Shown here: one piece after another, positions 35,905 through 45,593 of the stretch
Layout: each line of letters begins with the position of its first letter
Position numbering within the stretch: the first letter of the stretch is position 1
NCBI GenBank assembly: GCA_036825615.1
Contig: DAISXY010000011.1
Coordinates: forward strand, 62,001-126,000
Source: JAICXG01 sp036825615
Lineage (GTDB): Bacteria; Verrucomicrobiota; Verrucomicrobiia; Chthoniobacterales; UBA10450
Length of the DNA stretch: 64,000 nt
Direction of reading: 5' to 3'
Notes under the pieces: generated by a model
Told to the model about the DNA's origin: nothing
Database searches by the model: none
What the model saw: the letters and a program-made list of their open reading frames with translations, nothing else
Program-made: the position numbers and the translations under genes

Positions 35905-37980
35905 CTAAAAGAAAATCGGGATTATCAAGATCGCGACGATGTTTGCCACCTTGATCATGGGGTTGATGGCCGGGCCGGCGGTGTCCTTGTAAGGATCGCC
36001 CACCGTATCGCCGGTAACAGCGGCGGCGTGGGCGAAGGAACCTTTGCCGCCGTAGTTGCCTTCCTCGATAAACTTCTTCGCGTTGTCCCAGGCGCCGCCG
36101 CCGGAAGTCATCGCGATCGCGACAAACAAGCCGGTAACGATCGTTCCGACAAGCAGGCCACCCAGCACCACCGCGCCGAGTTGTGGAATGACCGCCACGA
36201 TGCAAACAAACGCCACCGGCAGAAGCGCCGGGATAATCATTTCGCGCAGCGCGGCCTTGGTCACGATATCGACGCAGGTGCCGTATTCCGGCGTGTCTTC
36301 CCCGCGCAGGATCCCGGGACGAGCAGTGAGTTGCCGGCGCACTTCGCGCACGACCGCCCCCGCGGCCTTGCCCACCGCGTCCATGCTGAAAGCAGTGAAA
36401 ATGAAAGGCAGCAGGCCGCCAATGAAGAGTCCAATAATGACCTTTGGTTCCGTGAGCGAAAACTGAAAGTTAAATGGACGGCCGTGCGCGGTCACATGCG
36501 CGCGTAACTCTTCGACGTAGGACCCGAAAAGGACGAGCGCCGCCAGCCCGGCCGAAGCAATCGCGTAACCCTTGGTTACTGCCTTCATCGTGTTACCGAC
36601 CGCGTCCAACTCATCAGTCACACCGCGAACTTCCTTTGGCAGGTTACTCATGACTGCGATACCACCGGCGTTATCGGTGATCGGGCCGAAGGCATCGAGT
36701 GAAATGATGATCCCGGCCATGGAAAGCATGCTCATGACCGCGATCGCGATCCCGTAAAGCCCGGCAAAGTGAAAGCTGAACAAAATCGCCAGCCCGATGA
36801 AACCTACCGGCAACGCAGTCGCATGCTGACCGATCGCCAGCCCGGCGATGATGTTGGTCGCGTGGCCGGTCTCGGAAGCTTTGGCAATCTTACGCACCGG
36901 CGCATAACTCATCGAGGTATAGTAATTCGTAATCACAACCACAATACCGGTCATGAAAAGCCCGACGATCGAGGCGAGATAGATATCAGTCGAAGTGCGC
37001 AACGCGTAGGCAATCGTGACTCCGTCTTTGAAAAGATAATGGGTCGCGGGCCAAAAGAGCGCGGCAGAGACAATTGCGCTCGTCATGACCCCGCCCATCA
37101 GCGCATTGCCCGGTTTTAAGCCGGCAAGATTAACGAAAATGATGCCGCAGATCGCGCCCAGAACCGAGATTCCACCCAGCAAAAATGGATAAAGAATTGC
37201 CGCAGGTACTCCGGGAAGAGTGAGCGCGCCGACGAGAATGGCGCCGATCAAACTCACCGCGTAAGTCTCGAAAACGTCCGCGGCCATGCCCGCACAATCG
37301 CCGACGTTATCGCCCACGTTGTCGGCGATGGTGGCGGGATTTCTGGGATCGTCTTCCTCCAGGCCGCTCTCGATCTTGCCCACCAGATCGGCTCCGACGT
37401 CAGCCGCCTTGGTGTAAATGCCGCCCCCGAGTCGCGCGAAAACACTGATGAGACTGGCGCCGAGGGCGAGCCCGATAAGGCTGCGCACCGCCAGATCGTG
37501 ACCGATGATGCTGTTCGCCACAGTGTAGAAAATGCCAACCGAAAGCAGAGCGAGACCGACCACGAGCAAGCCGGTGACGGCGCCGCCATTGAAAGCCACG
37601 CGCATCGCGGAGATGCCCGACCTGGTCGCCGCCTGGGTGGTGCGGACATTGGCGAGCACGGCGATCCGCATTCCGATGTAACCGGCGGCGAGAGAACAGG
37701 CCGCACCGATCACGAACCCGATCGCGGTGGGGTGATCTTTAAAAAAGAAGAGAAGGAGAAAGATCACGACCGCGATCGCGCTGATGGTGATGACCTGGCG
37801 ATTGAGATACGCCTTCGCTCCTTCCTGGATCGCGCTTGCGATTTGCTTCATCCGCTCATTGCCGGCCGGAGACTTCGTCACGACGAAAATCAGGCCGAAG
37901 GCGAAAAGCAGCCCGGCGACGGCGCAAGCCATCGAGATCGAGACGCCGGAGGTGAGAAAAGAAAGGGCGAAAAGAGTCAT
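35905..37980 (-). CDS. hppA: Membrane-bound proton-translocating pyrophosphatase
   Basis: A 691-residue membrane pump with about sixteen helices that uses pyrophosphate hydrolysis to move H+ across the membrane. Substrate-site motifs are intact: GGGIYTKAADVGADLVGKIE (about 180-200), DNVGDNVGDCAGMAADVFE, and near the C-terminus NAKKFIEEG with GDTVGDPYKDTAGPAINP. The segment GNTMKAVTKG carries Lys, and Thr three residues later, where K+-dependent forms carry Ala and Gly, which predicts a K+-independent H+-pumping enzyme. It is transcribed toward the receiver-MBL gene, with no evidence of co-regulation. Confidence 0.95.
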   Translation of the reverse strand: MTLFALSFLTSGVSISMACAVAGLLFAFGLIFVVTKSPAGNERMKQIASAIQEGAKAYLNRQVITISAIAVVIFLLLFFFKDHPTAIGFVIGAACSLAAGYIGMRIAVLANVRTTQAATRSGISAMRVAFNGGAVTGLLVVGLALLSVGIFYTVANSIIGHDLAVRSLIGLALGASLISVFARLGGGIYTKAADVGADLVGKIESGLEEDDPRNPATIADNVGDNVGDCAGMAADVFETYAVSLIGAILVGALTLPGVPAAILYPFLLGGISVLGAICGIIFVNLAGLKPGNALMGGVMTSAIVSAALFWPATHYLFKDGVTIAYALRTSTDIYLASIVGLFMTGIVVVITNYYTSMSYAPVRKIAKASETGHATNIIAGLAIGQHATALPVGFIGLAILFSFHFAGLYGIAIAVMSMLSMAGIIISLDAFGPITDNAGGIAVMSNLPKEVRGVTDELDAVGNTMKAVTKGYAIASAGLAALVLFGSYVEELRAHVTAHGRPFNFQFSLTEPKVIIGLFIGGLLPFIFTAFSMDAVGKAAGAVVREVRRQLTARPGILRGEDTPEYGTCVDIVTKAALREMIIPALLPVAFVCIVAVIPQLGAVVLGGLLVGTIVTGLFVAIAMTSGGGAWDNAKKFIEEGNYGGKGSFAHAAAVTGDTVGDPYKDTAGPAINPMIKVANIVAILIIPIFF

Positions 37981-38846
37981 AAGTTAGAGCCGGAGTGAGA
38001 GGTGCTGGACTGTAGGAAGGTTTTACCGGGTGGCAACAGCTTAATGGTGGGGTCGTCGGCTCGCGAAATTGGGACCCTCACCGGCCATTGACCCGTGGGT
38101 CTCACACATGTCCTTTCCCTGCCCTCACTGCCGCGCTGCGCGCGTGCGTCTCTCCCAAACCCTCTCCGTGCCCTCACTGCCGCGCTACGCGCGCGCGTCT
38201 CTCCCAAAGGGAGAGAGGGAGAGAGCGAGACAGGGACTCGCAAGGAAACGACGAGCACGACGAGCAGGAACGAGGCTTCTCCTGTGCGGCAGGCGCACGG
38301 CAGTCAGTTGCGCGTGATTGCTCGGAGATCACGAACAGGAGCAATCCCTCTCCCTGAGGGACAGGCGGACGGCGCCAGCCGCCGGTGAGGGTCCGGGCAT
38401 CACAGCCGGGGCGATTGCTCTTGCGGTGCGAGAGCCGGACGCCGCGAGCGGCCGGCGATTGGCTTGACAGGACGGCAGAAGCGATCCTCTCACACATCCT
38501 CTCGTGACCTCCCTGCCGCGCTGCACGCGCGCGTCTTTGCAGACCCAGCTTCGCCCGCTCCGAGAGCTGCGTTACCGCACCGAGGGAGAGAGCTCAACTC
38601 CATCTTGGAGGCGATTTCTCGCTCATGGCTGCGGGAGCGATTCCTCCTTTTCGTGCGGCGCGGACGGTACCGACTGGCGCTGATTGACCGGGGATGACGA
38701 GCCGGAGCAACTTCTTCCCGTCCACGCTGACGGCGCCGACCGCCGGTGATGTACGGGATTGACGAGTAGGGCAATCCCTCTCCCGGTGGGAGAGGCGGAC
38801 GGCGCCAGCCGCCGGTGAGGGGGAACGGACCGGACTCGGCGTTCGC
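37981..38846. repeat. 866-base repeat-rich intergenic region
   Basis: No credible gene. 38125-38170 and 38171-38391 hold copies of the CCCTCACTGCCGCGC family; the latter is the inverted partner of 33870-34093. Further degenerate copies follow, ending with another GGACGGCGCCAGCCGCCGGT block at about 38800. All open frames here are readouts of these repeats. Confidence 0.8.
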
Positions 38847-39161
38847 CTAAAAACCGAGCCCGCCCGGCAGGTTCATCCCGCCAGTAATCTTCGACATCTC
38901 CGAGCCGGCCATTTCCCGGCCCTTGGCAATCGCCTGTTGCACCCCGCTCAAGACCAGATCCTCGAGCATCTCCACGTCCTCGGGATCAACCACTTCCTTT
39001 GCGATCTTGATCGAGACGACCTCGCCCGCGCCGTTGGCCACCACCGTGATCTTGCCGCCACCGGCCGTGACCTCGACGGTTTTTTCCTCGAGCTCGGCCT
39101 GGGTCTTTGCCATTTGCTCCTGCATCTTCTGGGCTTGCTTCATCAATTTGTTTAGATTCAT
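38847..39161 (-). CDS. YbaB/EbfC nucleoid-associated protein
   Basis: A 104-residue DNA-binding protein that acts as a dimer on the nucleoid. MNLNKLMKQAQKMQEQMAKT at the start, then VEVTAGGGKITVVANGAGEV and DPEDVEMLEDLVLSGVQQAI, are the family signature. It follows dnaX on the same strand with 13 bases between, the common dnaX-ybaB arrangement (recR, often third, is absent). The protein ends with GGMNLPGGLGF, as usual. Confidence 0.95.
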   Translation of the reverse strand: MNLNKLMKQAQKMQEQMAKTQAELEEKTVEVTAGGGKITVVANGAGEVVSIKIAKEVVDPEDVEMLEDLVLSGVQQAIAKGREMAGSEMSKITGGMNLPGGLGF

Positions 39162-39174
39162 GGCTGTCGTTAGG

Positions 39175-40815
<1,641 letters not shown>

Positions 40816-40968
40816 GCGCCCAATCTAAACGCCCCGACCCGGATCGGAAAACAGAAAAACCCGCCGAACAGCGAACGCGATGATGATGAGTTCCATCCGG
40901 TTACGGGAACGAAAAATTCTGACTCCGCCGTTTTCAATCCCGTCCGATCCGGTTAATCCTGTCCTGGA

Positions 40969-42156
40969 ATGATCGTGAGAATTCTGGTCGCACTCCTTGT
41001 CCTCTCGCCCACGCTCTTTGCCCGCGAGCCGCAAACTTCTCCGCCGCCGAAAACTGCTGTGCGCGCGCGTGCGCTTGGGATCCCGTTTGACGGCACGCCG
41101 GGGAAAAACAACGCCATTACCGATGTCGCGGGCGTTGAGGTCGGCTACACCACAATCGTTCGCGGCAAGGGTAAGCTGGAGGTTGGGACCGGCCCGGTCC
41201 GCACCGGTGTGACAGCGATCGTGCCGCGCGGTCACAAGTCACTTAATGATCCGGTTTACGCCGGCACTTTCAGTTTAAACGGCAACGGTGAAATGACCGG
41301 GACCGCCTGGGTGGAAGAGAGCGGTTTTCTCGAAGGTCCGATAGTTATTACTAACACTCACAGCGTCGGGGTTGCGCGCGACGCAGTTATTGCCTGGCGG
41401 CTCGCCCACGGCGCGGCAGATAAGACGGGTTACTGGTGGAGCTTGCCGGTTGTCGCGGAAACTTGGGACGGCTGGCTTAACGATATTAATGGGTTTCACG
41501 TCAAGCCGGCGGATGTCGCGCACGCGCTCGACACTGCGCACGGCGGCCCGATTGAGGAAGGCAGCGTCGGTGGCGGGACGGGCATGATCTGTTACGAATT
41601 CAAAGGCGGCAACGGAACCGCCTCGCGAGTCATCCCTGTAGCCGGGGGCGCTGACCCCGGCCGCACTTATACCGTCGGGGCATTTGTCCAGGCGAACTGT
41701 GGCCGCCGCTCACAGCTTCTCGTCGCGGGCGCGCCGGTCGGGAAGGAAATTCCCGGCTCGATCTATCCGAAGGAGAACGGCTCGATCATCATCGTGATTG
41801 CGACCGACGCGCCGCTTTTGCCCGGGCAACTGAAACGGCTCGCCCGCCGCGCGAGTCTCGGGCTGGCGCGGACCGGCAGTATTTCCGGCAACGGCTCCGG
41901 CGATCTTTTCCTTGCCTTCTCGACTGCGAACCCCGGCGCGGCCGATCCTTCGCAGCCGACCCATGCCGTAGAGACTGTGCCTAACGACCGGATGGATCCG
42001 CTCTTCGAGGCAACGGTGCAGGCAGTCGAGGAAGCAATCATTAACGCGCTCGTCGATAACCACGACATGACTGGCCGGGACGGACATTTCGTCCCCGCGC
42101 TCCCGCATGACACCCTGCGGACCATTCTGAAAAAATACAATCGCCTCGTGCCGTAA
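40969..42156 (+). CDS. P1-family (DmpA-like) autoprocessing aminopeptidase
   Basis: A 395-residue member of the N-terminal-nucleophile peptidase family P1. A signal-like start (MIVRILVALLVLSPTLFA) suggests export. The hallmark is GGGTGMICYEFKGGNGTASR (about 201-220), where self-cleavage frees the catalytic Ser of the beta chain; TDAPLLPGQLKRLARRASLG and DGHFVPALPHD-type motifs follow. Relatives release N-terminal D- or beta-amino acids. Directly after the cleavage region, GTASRVIPVAGGADPGR includes the in-frame readout of a palindromic repeat (41637-41661), which appears to lengthen the loop before YTVGAFVQ. Stand-alone gene. Confidence 0.88.
   Translation: MIVRILVALLVLSPTLFAREPQTSPPPKTAVRARALGIPFDGTPGKNNAITDVAGVEVGYTTIVRGKGKLEVGTGPVRTGVTAIVPRGHKSLNDPVYAGTFSLNGNGEMTGTAWVEESGFLEGPIVITNTHSVGVARDAVIAWRLAHGAADKTGYWWSLPVVAETWDGWLNDINGFHVKPADVAHALDTAHGGPIEEGSVGGGTGMICYEFKGGNGTASRVIPVAGGADPGRTYTVGAFVQANCGRRSQLLVAGAPVGKEIPGSIYPKENGSIIIVIATDAPLLPGQLKRLARRASLGLARTGSISGNGSGDLFLAFSTANPGAADPSQPTHAVETVPNDRMDPLFEATVQAVEEAIINALVDNHDMTGRDGHFVPALPHDTLRTILKKYNRLVP
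41637..41661. repeat. Palindromic repeat inside the P1 peptidase gene
   Basis: TGTAGCCGGGGGCGCTGACC and the following CCGGC form the same hairpin as the intergenic copies at 13780 and 28705. It is read in frame as PVAGGADPG near the autocleavage site. Confidence 0.8.
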
Positions 42157-42333
42157 GAACGTTGTAGCCGGGATCGCCGATCCCGGCCGGAAGTGAGGCA
42201 TCTGCCTGATTCGGCCGACAGGTTTCCCAGCCTGTCGAATCAGCTGAGTTGGATTACCACATCAACTCACTTGCTTTCGTTAGGTAAAGCTTGGCGCTTG
42301 CATTCAGCCCGGCCAAGCGCGGATGGTGCAGGC

Positions 42334-42819
42334 GTGTCACGCACCTATGAAGATTTCCCGGTCGGGACCCGGCTTAGTTCTCGTCCCGAAGTCATTTCCG
42401 CGGAGGACATGATCGGGTTCGCCCGCCGCTATGATCCGCAGCCTTTTCATCTCACGACCGAGGCCGGGGAAAATCTACTTGGTGGCCTGGCGGCGAGCGG
42501 CTGGTTTACCGCCGCGATCTCGATGCGGCTCTTTGTCGAGATGATGCGAGTGAAAGGCGGCATCATCGGCCGTGCGATCGACGAATTGCGCTGGCCGGTG
42601 GCGGTCCATCCGGGCGACGTCCTGCGGGTGGAGATTGAGATTCTCGAAGCACGCCTTTCCCAATCCAAGCCAGGCTACGGCTTGCTTCGTTACCGCAGTT
42701 TGACCAAGAACCACGAGGACAAGGTGGTGCAAAGCTTCGTCGCCGTCGCGCTCCTGCCGTGTCGCTCTTCCTCTTCCTCTTCCTCTTCCTCTTCACTCTC
42801 TTCACCGCCGAGCGGATAA
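42334..42819 (+). CDS. MaoC-like (hot-dog fold) dehydratase
   Basis: About 161 residues from GTG 42334, chosen because the conserved domain begins at once (SRTYEDFPVGTRLSS); the open frame extends farther upstream without domain content. The hydratase motif is FARRYDPQPFHLTTEAGENL, with the catalytic Asp/His in YDPQPFH, followed by GLAASGWFTAAISMRL. Members hydrate 2-enoyl-CoA or act on related thioesters. The C-terminus is a run of serines and SPPSG that reads the left arm of a CT-rich hairpin (42764-42803), so the natural end is probably near VALLPCR. No fatty-acid genes are adjacent. Confidence 0.8.
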   Translation: MSRTYEDFPVGTRLSSRPEVISAEDMIGFARRYDPQPFHLTTEAGENLLGGLAASGWFTAAISMRLFVEMMRVKGGIIGRAIDELRWPVAVHPGDVLRVEIEILEARLSQSKPGYGLLRYRSLTKNHEDKVVQSFVAVALLPCRSSSSSSSSSSLSSPPSG

Positions 42820-42892
42820 GAATAAAGAAGCAGAGGAAGAGGAAGAGGGAGAGGAAGAGGGAGAGGAAGAGGGAGAGGAAGAGGGAGAGGAA
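42764..42892. repeat. Long CT/GA-rich hairpin (copy 2)
   Basis: The left arm 42764-42803 is repeated CTTCCT; the right arm 42828-42892 is repeated GAGGAA/GAGGGA. The arms are complementary over about 35 bases around a 25-base loop. It ends one base before the tRNA-Val gene and overlaps the end of the MaoC gene, so it could terminate both converging transcripts. Confidence 0.8.
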
Positions 42893-42964
42893 TGGGCGGT
42901 GAGGGGTTCGAACCCCCGACCAACACGGTGTAAACGTGCCGCTCTACCACTGAGCTAACCGCCC
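42893..42964 (-). tRNA. tRNA-Val (anticodon UAC)
   Basis: A 72-nt cloverleaf on the minus strand. The acceptor arms GGGCGG/CCGCCC pair, the D-loop is AGCTCAGTGGTAGAGC, the anticodon loop TTTACAC gives UAC, and GGTTCGAACC forms the T-arm; the CCA end is not encoded. Its first 42 bases (42923-42964) are repeated exactly at 49832-49873, marking it as the integration target of the neighbouring element. Its upstream region now consists of element DNA. Confidence 0.96.
42923..42964. other. Left attachment site (42-bp direct repeat)
   Basis: Identical to 49832-49873 over 42 bases. It covers the tRNA-Val sequence from the 5' end through the anticodon arm. Confidence 0.92.
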
Positions 42965-43034
42965 TAAGTCGCTAACAATCAACGTGTTCTAGGCAAAATT
43001 CAGAGCGTCGAAAATAGGCGTTGTCACTCTCCTG

Positions 43035-43045
43035 TGATACTCCTA
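43035..43045 (+). promoter_or_regulatory. Putative integrase/excisionase arm site, left
   Basis: TGATACTCCTA occurs here, three bases before the integrase ATG, and again at 49695-49705 near the other end, with a partial TGATACTACCG at 49682. Paired copies near both attachment sites are expected for arm-type recombinase sites. Confidence 0.5.
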
Positions 43046-43047
43046 TA

Positions 43048-44205
43048 ATGTCCATCATGCATCCGACGCTCTCCGAACCGCTCAAAACCTCATCACGAAA
43101 CCCGGCCGGTCGCAAGCCGCAATGGAAGCGCAGTCTGCCCGGCCTTTACCGTTACGAACCGACTGGCGGGTACTTCGCCCGCGTCCGCTATGCCGGGCGG
43201 CTGCACCGGCAGAGCCTCGATACCCACGATTTCCAAATGGCGAAGCGTAAGCTGGCGGACTTCCGGCGCGATCTCGAAAAAACCGACCCGCGCTCCGGCA
43301 ACACGAGCTTTGACGCGGCGCTCGACGCGTACAAGGCAACGCTCGACGGCAAACCGGGCACGCTCGCGAACAAGCGGATGATCTTGAAAAAGATTCGCGA
43401 GGGCTGGTACGAAACCGACGACTCCGCCGAACGCATCAAGCGGCTGCCGCTCCGGCAGATCAAGCCGAGCCAGGTTGAAGCATGGCTGGCGCGGACCTGT
43501 GAAGGCGCGAGCGTCGCGCATCGAAACGACGTGGTTTCCATCATCCGAACGGTTTTCGACAAAGCGGTTGCGGATGGCGCGATTGCCCGCTCTCCGGCCG
43601 CAGGGTTGAAGTATCAGAAGCGGCCGAAACCCATTCGACTCACTCCGACCTTTGAACAGTTCCGCGCGATCGTGGCTGACATTCGCGCGCAGACCTTCAA
43701 CCGCGATCGTGACGACTCAGCGGATTTTGTCGAGTTCATGGGGTTGGCCGGACTCGGGCAAGCGGAGATGGCGTCACTCACTCGGGCGGACGTTGACCTG
43801 CAAGCCGGGCGAATCACTCTCTTCCGGCACAAGACCGCTTCATCGTTCACCATCCCGATCTTCCCACAAATTCGCGCGCTGACTGAGCGGCTGTGCAAGG
43901 GCAAGGCGCACAACGAGCGGTTGTTCAAAATCAACGAGTCGCGAAAGGCTCTCACGAACGCCTGCAAGCGGCTTGGCTTCCCCGCTTTCACTCATCGTTC
44001 GCTCCGGCGCATGTTCATCACTCGCGCGCTCGAACGTGGTGTTGACGTGAAGACGATTGCCGAATGGCAGGGACACCGCGACGGCGGGCGGCTGATCTTG
44101 CAGACCTACAGCCACGTTCGCGCTGTTCACTCGGAGCGGATGGCGCAACTCATGACCGACAGCGAGCCGGAGAATATCATCCCGCTTCCGGCGACTGCGG
44201 CATGA
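43048..44205 (+). CDS. int: Tyrosine recombinase (integrase) with unusual active-site residues
   Basis: About 385 residues from ATG 43048. An N-terminal arm-binding region precedes a SAM-like core-binding domain (about 85-190, SFDAALDAYKATLDG, then QVEAWLARTCEG) and the catalytic domain (about 200-370). The nucleophile Tyr is in ILQTYSHV and the late His in EWQGHRDGG. The Arg-I position normally found in GLRxxE is Gly-Gln here (LAGLGQAEMASL), and the HxLR box reads HRSLRR, so two standard catalytic residues look replaced or shifted. The gene starts 83 bases from the tRNA and is divergent to it. It should catalyse integration at the 42-bp site. Confidence 0.9.
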   Translation: MSIMHPTLSEPLKTSSRNPAGRKPQWKRSLPGLYRYEPTGGYFARVRYAGRLHRQSLDTHDFQMAKRKLADFRRDLEKTDPRSGNTSFDAALDAYKATLDGKPGTLANKRMILKKIREGWYETDDSAERIKRLPLRQIKPSQVEAWLARTCEGASVAHRNDVVSIIRTVFDKAVADGAIARSPAAGLKYQKRPKPIRLTPTFEQFRAIVADIRAQTFNRDRDDSADFVEFMGLAGLGQAEMASLTRADVDLQAGRITLFRHKTASSFTIPIFPQIRALTERLCKGKAHNERLFKINESRKALTNACKRLGFPAFTHRSLRRMFITRALERGVDVKTIAEWQGHRDGGRLILQTYSHVRAVHSERMAQLMTDSEPENIIPLPATAA

Positions 44206-44456
44206 AAACTAAGCGAGTAAGAATCATAGGGCTGGACAACAACGCGGCCAACGTCCAGTTGGGAGAGATTGCGCTAAAGAATGGAAGGCTGACCGGCGAC
44301 ACGAACATTGCAAAGAACATCATACAAATCGGTTTGGCTGATACGTCGAAAGACGCTATCTCACCCAGAGCTGACCCGGAAGGCTTTCTTGGCACGTTGC
44401 ATCGGATTTATAAGTCCGCCTACTGCACAGCGCTGAAGGTTGAGGAAGTCGGGTAA
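44202..44456 (+). CDS. Small protein of unknown function
   Basis: An 84-residue protein starting at ATG 44202, overlapping the integrase stop (ATGA), so translation is coupled. The sequence (MKTKRVRIIGLDNNAANVQL, then KNIIQIGLADTSKDAISPRA) has a basic start and no membrane segment or cysteine motif. I do not recognise it. Directly linked to the integrase, it could assist recombination or act as a directionality factor, but nothing in the sequence shows this. Confidence 0.6.
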   Translation: MKTKRVRIIGLDNNAANVQLGEIALKNGRLTGDTNIAKNIIQIGLADTSKDAISPRADPEGFLGTLHRIYKSAYCTALKVEEVG

Positions 44457-44492
44457 CGCCGCGAACTTGACGTGCACCGAGGCGATCTACGA

Positions 44493-44519
44493 CCTTCCGT
44501 CGAAATCAACGGATCGTCG
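44493..44519. repeat. Element-specific stem-loop, copy 1
   Basis: TTCCGTCGAAATCAACGGAT with flanking GAC/GTC pairs: TCCGT/ACGGA arms around an 8-base loop. It follows the 84-residue gene. Same family as 45547-45576 and 47744-47767. Confidence 0.7.
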
Positions 44520-44603
44520 GCGCGCGGTCGGCCTACCACTGTTGCATAGTGCACTTGTCGGACATGCTTGCTCCGATCGACAGCAGCCTGCTAAACAAAC
44601 GAA

Positions 44604-45029
44604 ATGCGCGCAACGATCGTTTATGCTGCTAGTCTCATCCTTTTTACTGGCTGTGCTGTGCCGATGGCTTCGCCCGATGCAGACGCAAGTGCAAAAAGTT
44701 TTCAGCCTTCACCCGGAAGGGCGCGGATTTACGTATTTCGCGACACAGTAATTGGAGCGGCGGTCGTTCATCAGGTCGTGATTGACGGGGAGTTCGTGGC
44801 GGCAACTGGTCCACATACTTTCGTCATGAAGGATGTGCCTCCCGGCGAACACACAGTCACATCTCAGACCGAACGGAGCGTTGGTCGGGTGAAAATCCAT
44901 GCCATCGCTGGGCAATGCTATTTCGTCCGGCAACAACCTTACTTTGCGATGGGTCCTGGAGTTGCGCTCCGCTTGGTAGACCCCGACACGGGCAAGCAGG
45001 CGGTTTTGAAGTGCAACTTGGCTGAATAG
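44604..45029 (+). CDS. Lipoprotein, element cargo
   Basis: A 141-residue lipoprotein with signal MRATIVYAASLILFTGC (lipobox FTGC, Cys 17). The body contains ARIYVFRDTVIGAAVVHQVV, then GPHTFVMKDVPPGEHTVTSQ and CYFVRQQPYF. This resembles the DUF2846-type lipoprotein fold, with a short sandwich domain that includes the PPGEH turn. It lies inside the element between integrase and excisionase genes, where satellites and prophages often carry host-altering cargo. A role in blocking entry of other phages is possible but unproven. The start of the next lipoprotein frame overlaps its stop. Confidence 0.7.
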   Translation: MRATIVYAASLILFTGCAVPMASPDADASAKSFQPSPGRARIYVFRDTVIGAAVVHQVVIDGEFVAATGPHTFVMKDVPPGEHTVTSQTERSVGRVKIHAIAGQCYFVRQQPYFAMGPGVALRLVDPDTGKQAVLKCNLAE

Positions 45030-45079
45030 TGAAGCGATTTGGCTCGCCAAGGGTTTACCCCTTGTGGCAGAAAACTCCA

Positions 45080-45526
45080 ATGCGGCTAACCGGACTTTTT
45101 GACGACCGGGGAAGGATGGCGTGGTTTGCAATCGGCGCAGCTTTCTTGCTTTCAGATTGCGCGACCACACCAGTAGGGACCAGCGATGCGCGCACAGTTC
45201 CACCTGCGCGCGTCTTATCGACTGATTACATTACGCAGCGCGCCGGAACCTGCCTTGTAGTCGTCAAACGTGATTCGGGGTTTGGCGGCTCTGCGTGCTC
45301 CTCCCGGGTTTTCGTGGATGGGCAAGCAGTCGCCGGTCTCGCAACTGGAGAAAAGGTTTCACTGTATGTTACGCCAGGCGAACATATCATCGGCGCGAAC
45401 CCGAACGGCATTTGCGGCGGTGGTCTCTCTGAAGTTTCAATTGTTGCTCATATTGATCGACCGAGCATCCTGCGGATTCGCTACGGCTCAAATGGTGACT
45501 ACTCGATTCAGCCGACAGCAATGTGA
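45080..45526 (+). CDS. Second lipoprotein, element cargo
   Basis: About 148 residues from ATG 45080; GTG 45029 and ATG 45116 are alternative starts. Signal: MRLTGLFDDRGRMAWFAIGA and then FLLSDC, with the lipidated Cys in LSDC. The domain includes CLVVVKRDSGFGGSACSSRV, FVDGQAVAGLATGEKVSLYV and TPGEHIIGANP. It shares the short inhibitor-like sandwich layout and PGEH turn of the preceding gene, so the two are probably distant paralogues. It carries four mature cysteines that could form disulfides. It is co-oriented and close to its partner; the pair forms one cargo unit ending at a stem-loop. Confidence 0.65.
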   Translation: MRLTGLFDDRGRMAWFAIGAAFLLSDCATTPVGTSDARTVPPARVLSTDYITQRAGTCLVVVKRDSGFGGSACSSRVFVDGQAVAGLATGEKVSLYVTPGEHIIGANPNGICGGGLSEVSIVAHIDRPSILRIRYGSNGDYSIQPTAM

Positions 45527-45546
45527 GCGATAATCGTGACGGGCAC

Positions 45547-45576
45547 GAACGTTCCGTTGAAACCAACGGATCGTTC
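45547..45576. repeat. Element-specific stem-loop, copy 2
   Basis: GAACGTTCCGTT-gaaacc-AACGGATCGTTC forms a 12-bp stem with one mismatch. It lies 20 bases after the second lipoprotein gene. No T-run follows, so a simple terminator role is uncertain. Confidence 0.8.
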
Positions 45577-45579
45577 AAA

Positions 45580-45593
45580 TCACAAATTTGTGA
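45580..45593. promoter_or_regulatory. Perfect 14-bp palindrome, operator-like
   Basis: TCACAAATTTGTGA is fully self-complementary and AT-rich. It lies in the largest gap of the element, before the HTH and replication-like genes. Typical of a repressor operator; the protein that would bind it is not obvious. Confidence 0.6.

Noticed and set aside
38069..38774. Several overlapping ORFs in the interval between hppA and ybaB
   Set aside because: All are translations of palindromic repeats and differ in each frame; none has a domain or ribosome site.
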